Both the position numbers and the translations under genes were made by a program. Positions 8,772-15,795 of a stretch of 55,831 nucleotides of DNA are shown here, piece after piece. The stretch spans positions 1 to 55,831 of the forward strand of contig LYSV01000113.1 of assembly GCA_001657315.1 (NCBI GenBank). Direction: 5' to 3'. The notes below the pieces were generated by a model. The model was given only the letters and a program-made list of their open reading frames with translations. It did not search any database and was not told the DNA's origin. Source of the DNA: Flammeovirgaceae bacterium BBD 1991-12 (GTDB lineage Bacteria > Bacteroidota > Bacteroidia > Cytophagales > Cyclobacteriaceae). Every line of letters begins with the position of its first letter. Positions within the stretch are counted from its first letter, which is position 1.

Positions 8772-8880
8772 CAAAGATAAGGGGGTTTGGCAAAAACATG
8801 CTTTCACCATTGTTTTTAACCTTTGGACTATTGTTTTATAGATTATACTATTGTTTAAAAACCATATACTATTGTTTTAA
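8772..8880 (-). promoter_or_regulatory. Promoter with four phased direct repeats (operator array) for the carbonic anhydrase unit
   Basis: Four copies of ACYATTGTTT start at 8806, 8827, 8847 and 8868, spaced 21, 20 and 21 bp, about two helical turns each. Reading leftward on the minus strand, the next element is TATCTTTG (8779-8772), a perfect TAnnTTTG -7 box. The first repeat lies about 27 bp beyond it, and no TTTG sits at the usual -33 distance, which suits activation by a bound regulator. The genes served would be the 44-aa ORF and the carbonic anhydrase. Repeats in helical phase are typical sites of OmpR- or LytTR-type response regulators. The cognate regulator is unknown. Confidence 0.6.
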
Positions 8881-9480
8881 AAAAGAAGATAACAATTTGA
8901 TAATGAGATTCTTATAAAAAACTCACGAAAGGATCTCCATTCATCTGCTTTAAAATATATTTTACCTGTAGCTGAATAATTTAAAATTTCACCAAAAAAA
9001 GCTCTGCTTTAAATTCAGGATGAATTTTTAGGTGGCTTCAAAACGCCCCTCCCTTTTTAGGTTAAGCAAAGGAAGTTGTACTATTTCCAGTTATCTTTTC
9101 ATGGGATCAAGGCGCTTTCCAGGATGTGGGTCAAGGACTAATAAGACTCCAGCCGCCGATATAGTCACCAGGGCTATAAACCAACGTCTATTTTGCGTTT
9201 TTTTACAGATTAAAAAACGCCCCATCATTTTATCCGGACACTGGTAATCTCAGATTTCTGCATTTTTCCTTGAGAATTGACAAATTGCATTTCTAAACAA
9301 AAACCCAATAAATCAAGACTATGACCATCGTCTACCAACCACCAACGAACAACAACCCTGGGTTTTAAACCAATTTCCAGAAAAAATTTAACCTTTCGGC
9401 TACAGGAGAAAATCAACCGGGAACTAAAACTAATCTCTCTCGTTTTTTGTTTATATTACTTACAGAAAAGTGCTGATGTA
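8881..9480. other. AT-rich intergenic region, no convincing gene
   Basis: About 600 bp without a convincing gene. A plus-strand open frame at 9032-9247 has no domain features and unnatural composition. One hairpin (9195-9220) is listed separately. Base composition is AT-richer than the surroundings. Confidence 0.5.
9195..9220. terminator. Bidirectional terminator-like hairpin
   Basis: GCGTTTTTT at 9195-9203 pairs perfectly with AAAAAACGC at 9212-9220 around an 8-nt loop, giving T-rich tails on both strands. No gene ends nearby, so it may mark an unseen small transcript or a lost gene. Confidence 0.35.
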
Positions 9481-9645
9481 ATGAACTGCTTAATTAATAA
9501 TTCGCTTTCCTACTCACTGAAAAAGGGAAAAAGGACTGAAGTTATCAGGCGCTATATCCGTATGAAATATCGCATAAATATGGACCTGCGATCACTCAAG
9601 GAACGGATCAAGCATCTGGCCAACAACCAGTTGGAACTAACCTGA
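9481..9645 (+). CDS. Possible small basic protein (54 aa)
   Basis: ATG 9481 to TGA 9645. The product starts MNCLINNSLSYSLKKGKRTE and continues with a strongly basic helix (VIRRYIRMKYRINMDLRSLK, then ERIKHLANNQLELT). The frame is open for roughly 50 further codons upstream, but without an ATG. Repeated Arg/Lys on one helical face suggests nucleic-acid or protein binding. No family is recognised. It is the most coding-like stretch in this 1.4-kb gap. Confidence 0.35.
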   Translation: MNCLINNSLSYSLKKGKRTEVIRRYIRMKYRINMDLRSLKERIKHLANNQLELT

Positions 9646-10063
9646 TGAAGCCAGACCTGTAAGCCGATGTCACAGATATGCTCCTGTCGGTATATCTGGC
9701 CCCTTTGATGCTGCTTATAACCTGAATTTCTGCTTATTTCCTGTTGCTCCCGGAAAGGGTGACACGGTCTTTATTTGTCCAGGTGACACGAGATCATGCC
9801 GTATGTTTTCTGAATTATGCTATCGTTGCAGCTTTACAAATATGATGTTCACATAACACAGTGGTTGTGATAGATTGAAGGACCGGATCGTACAATATCA
9901 GGTACAGTCTCCTTGGCTTTCATTGGCATACAATTATGTTTATCAATTTTTTTTAACCACATTTGTGCTCCAAAAACTGATTGGCACTTATCTCTGAATG
10001 AACTTTCTGAGTTTCAGTGGTCTGAAATTGTTTTTTTAAACCCTTCTAATTAAATGTAAGATT
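9646..10063. other. Intergenic region without a gene (418 bp)
   Basis: No coding frame, repeat or strong hairpin found. AT-rich, with T-runs close to the start of the DksA-like gene; I could not place a convincing promoter pair. Confidence 0.4.
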
Positions 10064-10450
10064 ATGAGTAACGAAGAGAAGAGCAGATATACAGATGAAG
10101 AATTAAAGGAGTTTGAAGAGCTCATTAACGAAAAACTGGAGAAGGCCAGGGGCGAGCTAAAAATATTGAAAGAGACACTTAACAAAAGCAATGACGAGGG
10201 AACAGACGCTACCTCAGGAAATACAAAGGTGCTGGAAGACGGCGCGGATACCGCTGAAAGGGAGAACCTGAGCCAGTTGGCAGCGCGTCAGCAGAAGTTT
10301 ATCATAAATCTGGAAAATGCCCTGGTACGAATAAAGAATGGTACCTATGGCATCTGTTCAGTTACCGGCAAGCTTATTTCAAAGGAGCGCCTGAGAGCTG
10401 TTCCACATACCACGCAATCCATTGAAGCCAAATTAAGTCAACAAAACTGA
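10064..10450 (+). CDS. TraR/DksA-family protein with a reduced zinc finger
   Basis: 128 residues. A long coiled-coil hairpin (about 10-50 and 65-95) carries the acidic 'DGADTAERENLSQLAARQQKFI' stretch typical of DksA-like proteins. The C-terminal globule is GTYGICSVTGKLISKERL. Canonical DksA has a four-Cys zinc site; here only the first Cys remains and the CxxC partner is Thr, a form common in Bacteroidota relatives. It probably binds RNA polymerase through the secondary channel and tunes transcription. The next gene, scpB, begins only 1 bp after this stop, so they are likely co-transcribed. Confidence 0.85.
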   Translation: MSNEEKSRYTDEELKEFEELINEKLEKARGELKILKETLNKSNDEGTDATSGNTKVLEDGADTAERENLSQLAARQQKFIINLENALVRIKNGTYGICSVTGKLISKERLRAVPHTTQSIEAKLSQQN

Positions 10451-10451
10451 G

Positions 10452-11018
10452 TTGGATTTTCTCCAGAATCATATTGAGGCGCTGATATTCTGCTCACCCG
10501 GCCCCATAAAAGCTGGAGAAATAAAGGCATGTCTGAGTGAGATGTTTGAAGCGGATGTGCCTGAAAAAGATGTAACGGATGCCATTCAGAGGCTTGCTGA
10601 TAAATATGAGGACGATCAATTTTCCTTTGGTTTGAGCCATACGGCAGGAGGTTTCCAGTTTTTAACCAAACCTGCCTACCAGACAAGCATAGGAATACTC
10701 CTTAAGCAACAATCCAAAAGAAGGCTTTCCACCTCAGCTATGGAAACCCTTTCGATCATCGCCTATAAGCAACCCATCACCAAGGGTGATATGGAAAGTA
10801 TAAGAGGGGTTAACTGCGACTATGTAGTTCAGAAACTACTGGAAAAGGGTCTGGTAGAGATCAAGGGAAAGTCGGACGGTATCGGCAGGCCCCTGCTCTA
10901 TGGTACCAGCGAAAAGTTCATGGAGTATTTTGGGATCAACGATCTCAATGAGCTCCCTACTCCCAAAGACTTCACCCAGGCTGATGAAAACGTGATAGGA
11001 GAGGAACAGGATCAGTAA
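10452..11018 (+). CDS. scpB: Segregation and condensation protein B
   Basis: 188 residues with the two winged-helix domains of ScpB: HIEALIFCSPGPIKAGEI at the start of the first and LSTSAMETLSIIAYKQPITK at the start of the second, then the conserved IRGVNCDYVVQKLLEKGLVEIKG. ScpB dimerises and joins ScpA and SMC in the condensin complex. The start is a TTG at 10452, as no ATG precedes the conserved region and the previous stop is 2 bases away. The Asp-rich C-terminal tail (about 160-188) is extra to the core. rluB follows 20 bp later, a frequent pairing. Confidence 0.93.
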   Translation: MDFLQNHIEALIFCSPGPIKAGEIKACLSEMFEADVPEKDVTDAIQRLADKYEDDQFSFGLSHTAGGFQFLTKPAYQTSIGILLKQQSKRRLSTSAMETLSIIAYKQPITKGDMESIRGVNCDYVVQKLLEKGLVEIKGKSDGIGRPLLYGTSEKFMEYFGINDLNELPTPKDFTQADENVIGEEQDQ

Positions 11019-11038
11019 GTTTACTTCAAACAAAGATT

Positions 11039-11800
11039 ATGAAACCCGGAAAAGGGCATTCAGGTCAAAAAAAGAGTAAGGCCCCGGCACCTCCATCTAT
11101 CAGACTGAATAAATACATTGCCAATGCCGGCATCTGCTCCCGGCGTGATGCTGATGAGCTTATTGCCTCAGGGCAGATAAAAGTGAATGGCAAGGTAGTT
11201 ACCGAGCTGGGTCTTAAAGTCAGTACCAATGACAAGGTGGTTTACAGGGGTAAGACACTGACCCTGGAAAAACCGGTTTATGTACTGCTCAACAAACCAA
11301 GGGATTTTATTACCACCACAGATGATCCGCAGGGCAGGAAAACGGTGATGGATCTGATAAAACAGGCCGGAAACGAAAGGCTTTTTCCGGTGGGAAGACT
11401 GGACAGGAACACCACCGGCTTATTACTGTTGACCAATGATGGTGAGCTTGCTGAAAAGCTGGCGCATCCTTCCCATAATGTGAAAAAGATCTACCGTGTG
11501 GAGCTGGATAAAAGGATAACAAAGGATGATATCCAAAAAATTGCCAATGGACTCATGCTTGAAGACGGTCCGGCCAATGTAGATCAGATAGCTATGCTCT
11601 CCACGGACAACAGAACACTGGGCATGGAAATACACATAGGAAAAAACAGAATCGTGCGCAGGATCTTTGAGCACCTGGGCTATGATGTGTTAAAGCTCGA
11701 CAGGGTGGTCTATGCGGGCCTTGATAAAAAAAACCTTCCCCGCGGAAAGTGGAGGTTTCTCAGTGAAAAAGAGATCATACGTCTGAAACACCTCGGGTAG
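11039..11800 (+). CDS. rluB: Ribosomal pseudouridine synthase, RsuA/RluB family
   Basis: 253 residues. A Lys-rich N-terminus is followed by an S4 RNA-binding domain (IRLNKYIANAGICSRRDADE, about 22-80). The catalytic domain carries the family motif PVGRLDRNTTGLLLLTNDGE with the catalytic Asp in 'GRLDR'. The C-terminal portion includes IHIGKNRIVRRIFEHLGYDV. These enzymes make a single pseudouridine in rRNA (RluB: 23S). RsuA, RluE and RluF share the fold; S4 domain plus scpB linkage favours RluB. Its stop codon directly abuts the stop of the convergent histidine kinase gene, with no intergenic base. Confidence 0.9.
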   Translation: MKPGKGHSGQKKSKAPAPPSIRLNKYIANAGICSRRDADELIASGQIKVNGKVVTELGLKVSTNDKVVYRGKTLTLEKPVYVLLNKPRDFITTTDDPQGRKTVMDLIKQAGNERLFPVGRLDRNTTGLLLLTNDGELAEKLAHPSHNVKKIYRVELDKRITKDDIQKIANGLMLEDGPANVDQIAMLSTDNRTLGMEIHIGKNRIVRRIFEHLGYDVLKLDRVVYAGLDKKNLPRGKWRFLSEKEIIRLKHLG

Positions 11801-13195
11801 TCAGCCGGATTCCCTGAATGTGAGTGTGAATGTACTCCCATTGCCGGGTTCTGACTGTACAGTTACTTCACCGTTTATTTTGGCAGCAGCTTCTTTCACT
11901 ATGAACAAGCCGAGGCCAGATCCCTCCGAATCAGTGGATGCCCGGTAAAACATATTAAAGATCTTGTCCAGGTGCTCTGTTTCAATACCTTTTCCGTTAT
12001 CCGAAACGGATATGGATACTTCCGGACCCTGTTTTGAAAACGTTACTTTAATGTAGGGATCATCCCTACTCAGGTCATGATACTTGATGGCGTTGGATAT
12101 AAGGTTGCTCAAAATGATTCTGAGCTGGCTGGCGTCCGTTTTTACAATATTCTTTTCACTGGCTTCATAGACAGGACGTATTTTGGTGGCGGTTTCACTG
12201 AATTTCACGTCTGATCTGATTTCTTCAAGGAGCTGATTGAAGTCTATCTCTTCCTTTTTTATTTCCAGTTTAGAGCTTTTGGAATAGTTAAGAATATCTC
12301 CGATGACCTCATCGAGCTTTTTTATCCGGGCTTCGATCATGCTGAAATACTGGATCATCGTTTTGTCCTTTGTTTCCATGCTGGCCAGATGGGTCAGTCC
12401 GAGTATCGAGGAAATAGGCGCTCTCAGATCATGGGATGTACTGTAGAAGAAGCTATCGAGGTCAGCATTCATTTTTTTAAGTTTCATACGTTCATCTTCA
12501 AGAAGCCACATTACCATGCCCAGCCCCATGATAGTGATGAAAAACAGGTCCAGGACACCGAAAAAGGAAAGTACCACGGAAAAATTATACCCCACTATGT
12601 TTGCCCATACTACTAAAAAATATACCAACAGCTCCAGACCGTACATAAAAAAGGCGATACCGAGAAGCTTTTTGCCAAAACCTGATGTGCCAAAATGAAG
12701 ATTGAGAAAGGCCATCGACCCACAGTAGATGAACACGATGCCTGTAATAAGGCACCGAAGGCCAATGCGGATGAAATATCGCTCATTGAAGTGGGATGGA
12801 TCGAACGCGTAAAGCAGAGTAAGACCTGTAGCAACTATAAGGGTAATAATGATGAGTAGAGAGACCGTACGTTTCCTGAGTTGTGTTTCCTTTATCAACT
12901 CATATGTCCCTATCAGCAGGAAGACGCTTTGCATAAAACCCCCGATCATATAAGTGGCTGAGCCTAAGAGACTGACCCATGTGGAATCCCATTTGAAGGC
13001 TGCGGGTAATGTGGAATAAACCATACCCAGACCCACGAAGAAGAACGCTACCCAGCTTACTGCCCATCGCGAAAGGAACGGACGTGCATACAATCTGCTG
13101 AAGTAGAAGAAACCGGAAGCAAAAATAAGGGCGAGAGCCATCTGAACGACATAAACAGATATCAGCCGTACTATCAATCCCTCCTCTGAATCCAT
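11801..13195 (-). CDS. Sensor histidine kinase with seven-helix membrane N-terminus
   Basis: 464 residues. Seven hydrophobic spans occupy about residues 8-230. The HisKA domain has STSHDLRAPISSILGLTHLA with the phospho-accepting His. The HATPase_c domain shows the N box (LSNLISNAIKYHD), the G1 box (VSDNGKGIETEHLD) and the G2 box (GSGLGLFIVKEA). No receiver domain is fused and no response regulator is adjacent, so this is an orphan kinase. The kinase half closely resembles that of the NMT1-fused kinase at 15796-17556. The membrane part probably senses a lipophilic or membrane-borne signal, as in 7TM-type sensors. Confidence 0.9.
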   Translation of the reverse strand: MDSEEGLIVRLISVYVVQMALALIFASGFFYFSRLYARPFLSRWAVSWVAFFFVGLGMVYSTLPAAFKWDSTWVSLLGSATYMIGGFMQSVFLLIGTYELIKETQLRKRTVSLLIIITLIVATGLTLLYAFDPSHFNERYFIRIGLRCLITGIVFIYCGSMAFLNLHFGTSGFGKKLLGIAFFMYGLELLVYFLVVWANIVGYNFSVVLSFFGVLDLFFITIMGLGMVMWLLEDERMKLKKMNADLDSFFYSTSHDLRAPISSILGLTHLASMETKDKTMIQYFSMIEARIKKLDEVIGDILNYSKSSKLEIKKEEIDFNQLLEEIRSDVKFSETATKIRPVYEASEKNIVKTDASQLRIILSNLISNAIKYHDLSRDDPYIKVTFSKQGPEVSISVSDNGKGIETEHLDKIFNMFYRASTDSEGSGLGLFIVKEAAAKINGEVTVQSEPGNGSTFTLTFRESG

Positions 13196-13293
13196 TCTTT
13201 TAAAATAGAATTTATTAATTAAGAATCATAACTTATTTTAGGGGTATTGACTTTGGCGCCATGAGCTTAGTTAAGAAAAATTATAAATAAAAG

Positions 13294-13319
13294 AAAATAG
13301 TATGCTTGCATACTATTTT
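13294..13319. promoter_or_regulatory. 26-bp near-perfect palindrome upstream of the 7TM kinase
   Basis: AAAATAGTATGC (13294-13305) pairs with GCATACTATTTT (13308-13319) around two bases. It could be a terminator stem (T-run on both strands) or a symmetric operator. It lies between the tRNA-Phe terminator and the kinase start, about 100 bp upstream of the kinase. Confidence 0.4.
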
Positions 13320-13373
13320 TTATAGATAACCATTACTTTTGACGCTATGCCAACGTTTGCAGTATGGGCATAA

Positions 13374-13410
13374 AAAAATCCCAGATGAATTGTTGTCTTC
13401 TGGGATTTTT
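13374..13410 (-). terminator. Terminator of the tRNA-Phe gene
   Basis: A perfect 12-bp stem (AAAAATCCCAGA at 13374-13385, TCTGGGATTTTT at 13399-13410) with a 13-nt loop. On the minus strand it ends in a seven-T run and begins 4 bp past the tRNA. Confidence 0.85.
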
Positions 13411-13414
13411 CGGG

Positions 13415-13487
13415 TGGTGCTGAGTGGACTCGAACCACCGACTCACGGATTTTCAGTCCGATGCTCTACCAACTGAGCTACAGCACC
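13415..13487 (-). tRNA. tRNA-Phe (anticodon GAA)
   Basis: The minus strand folds as a full cloverleaf of 73 nt. The acceptor stem is GGTGCTG/CAGCACC, the D arm GCTCAGTTGGTAGAGC, the anticodon stem-loop TCGGA-CTGAAAA-TCCGT with anticodon GAA, the variable loop GAGTC, and the T arm GGTGG-TTCGAGT-CCACT. The discriminator is A (13415). The next genomic bases are CCC, so the terminal CCA is not fully encoded. A promoter and terminator flank it closely, so it is a single-gene unit. Confidence 0.97.
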
Positions 13488-13501
13488 TTCAAAAGTGGAT
13501 G

Positions 13502-13532
13502 CAAAACTATGTAATTTTATATATGGTGCAAA
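13502..13532 (-). promoter_or_regulatory. Promoter of tRNA-Phe (TTTG, 19 bp, TAGTTTTG)
   Basis: On the minus strand TTTG (13532-13529) is followed after exactly 19 bp by TAGTTTTG (13509-13502), a perfect match to the Bacteroidota consensus TAnnTTTG. The -7 element ends 15 bp before the mature tRNA, so transcription should start about 8 bp upstream of it. Confidence 0.75.
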
Positions 13533-13570
13533 TAAAAGTTTAAAATTATAACGACCAAGAACAGACACTG

Positions 13571-14905
13571 ATGGCCTATATTCAACAAGTTTTATTTGTT
13601 TTAACCTTGATCGCCGCCGCCTATATTTTGACGAAACGGATCAGGGGGATCAAAAGAAATATTCAGCTTGGCAAGCCTGTGGATCCCGGTGATCCGTCAT
13701 CTTCCGAACGTCTCAAAAACATGCTTCTGGTGGCCTTTGGGCAGCAGAAAATGTTCAAAAAAATGATTCCGGCCTTTCTCCATCTTTTGATCTATGTCGG
13801 ATTCCTGGTGATCAATATAGAGGTGCTGGAGTTCATTCTCGATGGTATATTGGGTACTCACCGTCTTTTTGCCCCATGGCTGGGTGGGTTTTATAATGTT
13901 TTGATGAATGTTTTTGAATTTCTGGCTATTGGTGTTCTCTTCTCATGTGTGGTATTTCTGATCAGAAGAAATGTTCTTTCCATAAAGAGATTCCGATCTG
14001 CGGAAATGACGTCCTGGCCAAAGCTTGATGCAAACCTTATTCTCATCATTGAGATCATTCTGATGGTAGCCATCCTTACCATGAACGCCTCAGACCGGGT
14101 GCTGCAGGCCAGGGATGAACACTATGTGGCTACGGGGCCTCTTGTATTCAGCGGTCTTATGATCCCTTTATTCGAAAACATGAGTACGGGCACTTTGATC
14201 GTGATTGAACGGTTTGCATGGTGGTTCCATATCGTAGGTATTCTGGCCTTTGCTATATACGTTACTTACTCCAAGCATTTGCATATTTTTATGGCCTTTC
14301 CCAATACCTACTATGCCAGTCTGAAGCCTAAGGGAGAGATGAACAATATGGAGTCAGTCACCAATGAGGTGAATATCATGCTGGGAATACAGACTGACCC
14401 GGGTACTGCACCTCCCGCGGAGATCGGTCGCTTCGGAACAAAAGATGTGAACGACCTGACATGGCTGAATATCATGAATGCCTACGCCTGTACCGAATGT
14501 GGCCGGTGCACGGCGGAATGCCCGGCCAATCAGACCGGGAAAAAGCTGTCTCCCAGAAAGATCATGATGGACACCCGTGACCGGGCGGAAGAGATGGGGA
14601 GTAATATGACCAAAGGTGGCAACGGTGCGGATGACGGCAAATCTTTATTGGGAGACTACATCACCAAAGAAGAGATCAATGCCTGCACAAGTTGCAATGC
14701 CTGTGTAGAAGCATGTCCCGTGAACATTAACCCACTGGAGATCATTCTGGAGCTGCGCCGGTATGTGGCTATGGAAGAGTCGGGCTCGCCGGCTTCGTGG
14801 AACAGCATGTTCCAGAATATCGAGACAAATTTTGCGCCATGGAAATTTGCCCCTACCGACCGGTTTAACTGGTCGCAGGAATTAAAGGAGGGACCGAATT
14901 CATAA
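13571..14905 (+). CDS. Membrane-bound Fe-S oxidoreductase subunit (HdrDE/GlcF-like)
   Basis: 444 residues. The N-terminal half has about five membrane spans with a nitrate-reductase-gamma/HdrE-like layout (first span at residues 3-22; later ones near 70-90, 110-130, 160-175 and 215-240). The C-terminal half carries two 4Fe-4S motifs, CTECGRCTAECP and CTSCNACVEACPVN, about 70 residues apart. Such proteins pass electrons between a membrane quinone or heme b and a soluble partner. The next gene encodes a CCG-domain protein, so together they look like a split Hdr/Glc-type oxidoreductase. The electron donor is not apparent locally; ETF- or lactate-linked roles are possible. Confidence 0.87.
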   Translation: MAYIQQVLFVLTLIAAAYILTKRIRGIKRNIQLGKPVDPGDPSSSERLKNMLLVAFGQQKMFKKMIPAFLHLLIYVGFLVINIEVLEFILDGILGTHRLFAPWLGGFYNVLMNVFEFLAIGVLFSCVVFLIRRNVLSIKRFRSAEMTSWPKLDANLILIIEIILMVAILTMNASDRVLQARDEHYVATGPLVFSGLMIPLFENMSTGTLIVIERFAWWFHIVGILAFAIYVTYSKHLHIFMAFPNTYYASLKPKGEMNNMESVTNEVNIMLGIQTDPGTAPPAEIGRFGTKDVNDLTWLNIMNAYACTECGRCTAECPANQTGKKLSPRKIMMDTRDRAEEMGSNMTKGGNGADDGKSLLGDYITKEEINACTSCNACVEACPVNINPLEIILELRRYVAMEESGSPASWNSMFQNIETNFAPWKFAPTDRFNWSQELKEGPNS

Positions 14906-14940
14906 ACCTGTATATTCCAGAAACCGAGACCGAACGATAT

Positions 14941-15732
14941 ATGACTGAAATAAAAATACCGACAATGGCTGAGATGGCCGCCGAAGGGAAGGAGCCTGAA
15001 ATACTGTTTTGGGTAGGCTGTGCCGGATCATTTGATGACCGGTACAGAAATGTAACCAAAGCTTTTGTTAAAATTCTCAATAAGGTAGGCGTGTCATTTG
15101 CCGTACTGGGCCCGGAGGAAACATGTACCGGTGATCCGGCCAGAAGAGCGGGTAATGAATTCCTTTTTCAAATGCAGGCTATCGCCAATATTCAGGTAAT
15201 GAACGGGTACGGAATAAAAAAGGTAGTAACAGCCTGTCCACATTGTTTTAATACCATTAAAAACGAGTATCCGGCCCTGGGCGGAAGCTATGAAGTTGTT
15301 CATCACTCCACCTTCCTTCAGCAGCTGATCAATGAAGGAAAGGTGTCCCTGAAAGGTGGAGGTGAATTCAAGGGAAGAAAGATCACCTATCATGATTCAT
15401 GTTATCTCGGCCGGGCCAACAATATCTATGAGGCTCCCCGGGAGGTGCTGGAGGCTCTTGACGCAGAGCTGGTAGAAATGAAACGCTGTAAGACAAAAGG
15501 TTTCTGCTGTGGCGCGGGAGGAGCACAGATGTTCAAGGATGCCGAGGCTGGTGACAAGGAGGTGAATATTGAACGCACGGAAGAGGCACTGGAGACCGGT
15601 GCAGACACCATTGCCGTAGCGTGCCCGTTCTGTATGACCATGATGAGCGACGGAGTAAAAAACAAGGAAAAGGAATCCTCTGTTAAGGTCAGGGATCTGG
15701 CAGAACTGATTGCCGAGGCCGAAAAACTGTAG
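14941..15732 (+). CDS. CCG-domain (HdrB-like) Fe-S oxidoreductase
   Basis: 263 residues with two cysteine-rich CCG domains. The first ends around 'EETCTGDPARRAGNE...VTACPHCFNT'. The second has 'YHDSCYLGR', 'KGFCCGAGGAQMF' and 'VACPFCMTMMSDG'. CCG domains in HdrB bind a non-cubane Fe-S cluster and handle disulfides or two-electron substrates. The gene starts 35 bp after the membrane Fe-S subunit and almost certainly forms a complex with it: the pair splits what is one polypeptide in HdrD or GlcF. No FAD-linked dehydrogenase subunit follows, so the substrate is unknown. Confidence 0.9.
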   Translation: MTEIKIPTMAEMAAEGKEPEILFWVGCAGSFDDRYRNVTKAFVKILNKVGVSFAVLGPEETCTGDPARRAGNEFLFQMQAIANIQVMNGYGIKKVVTACPHCFNTIKNEYPALGGSYEVVHHSTFLQQLINEGKVSLKGGGEFKGRKITYHDSCYLGRANNIYEAPREVLEALDAELVEMKRCKTKGFCCGAGGAQMFKDAEAGDKEVNIERTEEALETGADTIAVACPFCMTMMSDGVKNKEKESSVKVRDLAELIAEAEKL

Positions 15733-15795
15733 GATAAATTCACGAATTTACCCTATAGTTTTTCCTGGTTGTGAGCGTTTAACGCTCTCCGTATA

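Noticed and set aside
8806-8880. Four phased repeats as a miniature CRISPR array
   Set aside because: Repeat units are only about 10 bp with 10-11 bp spacers and no cas gene; operator array explains them better.
9032-9247. Plus-strand ORF of 71 codons in the 8.9-9.5 kb gap
   Set aside because: Cys/Arg-rich with no fold pattern and spans a terminator-like hairpin; probably chance.
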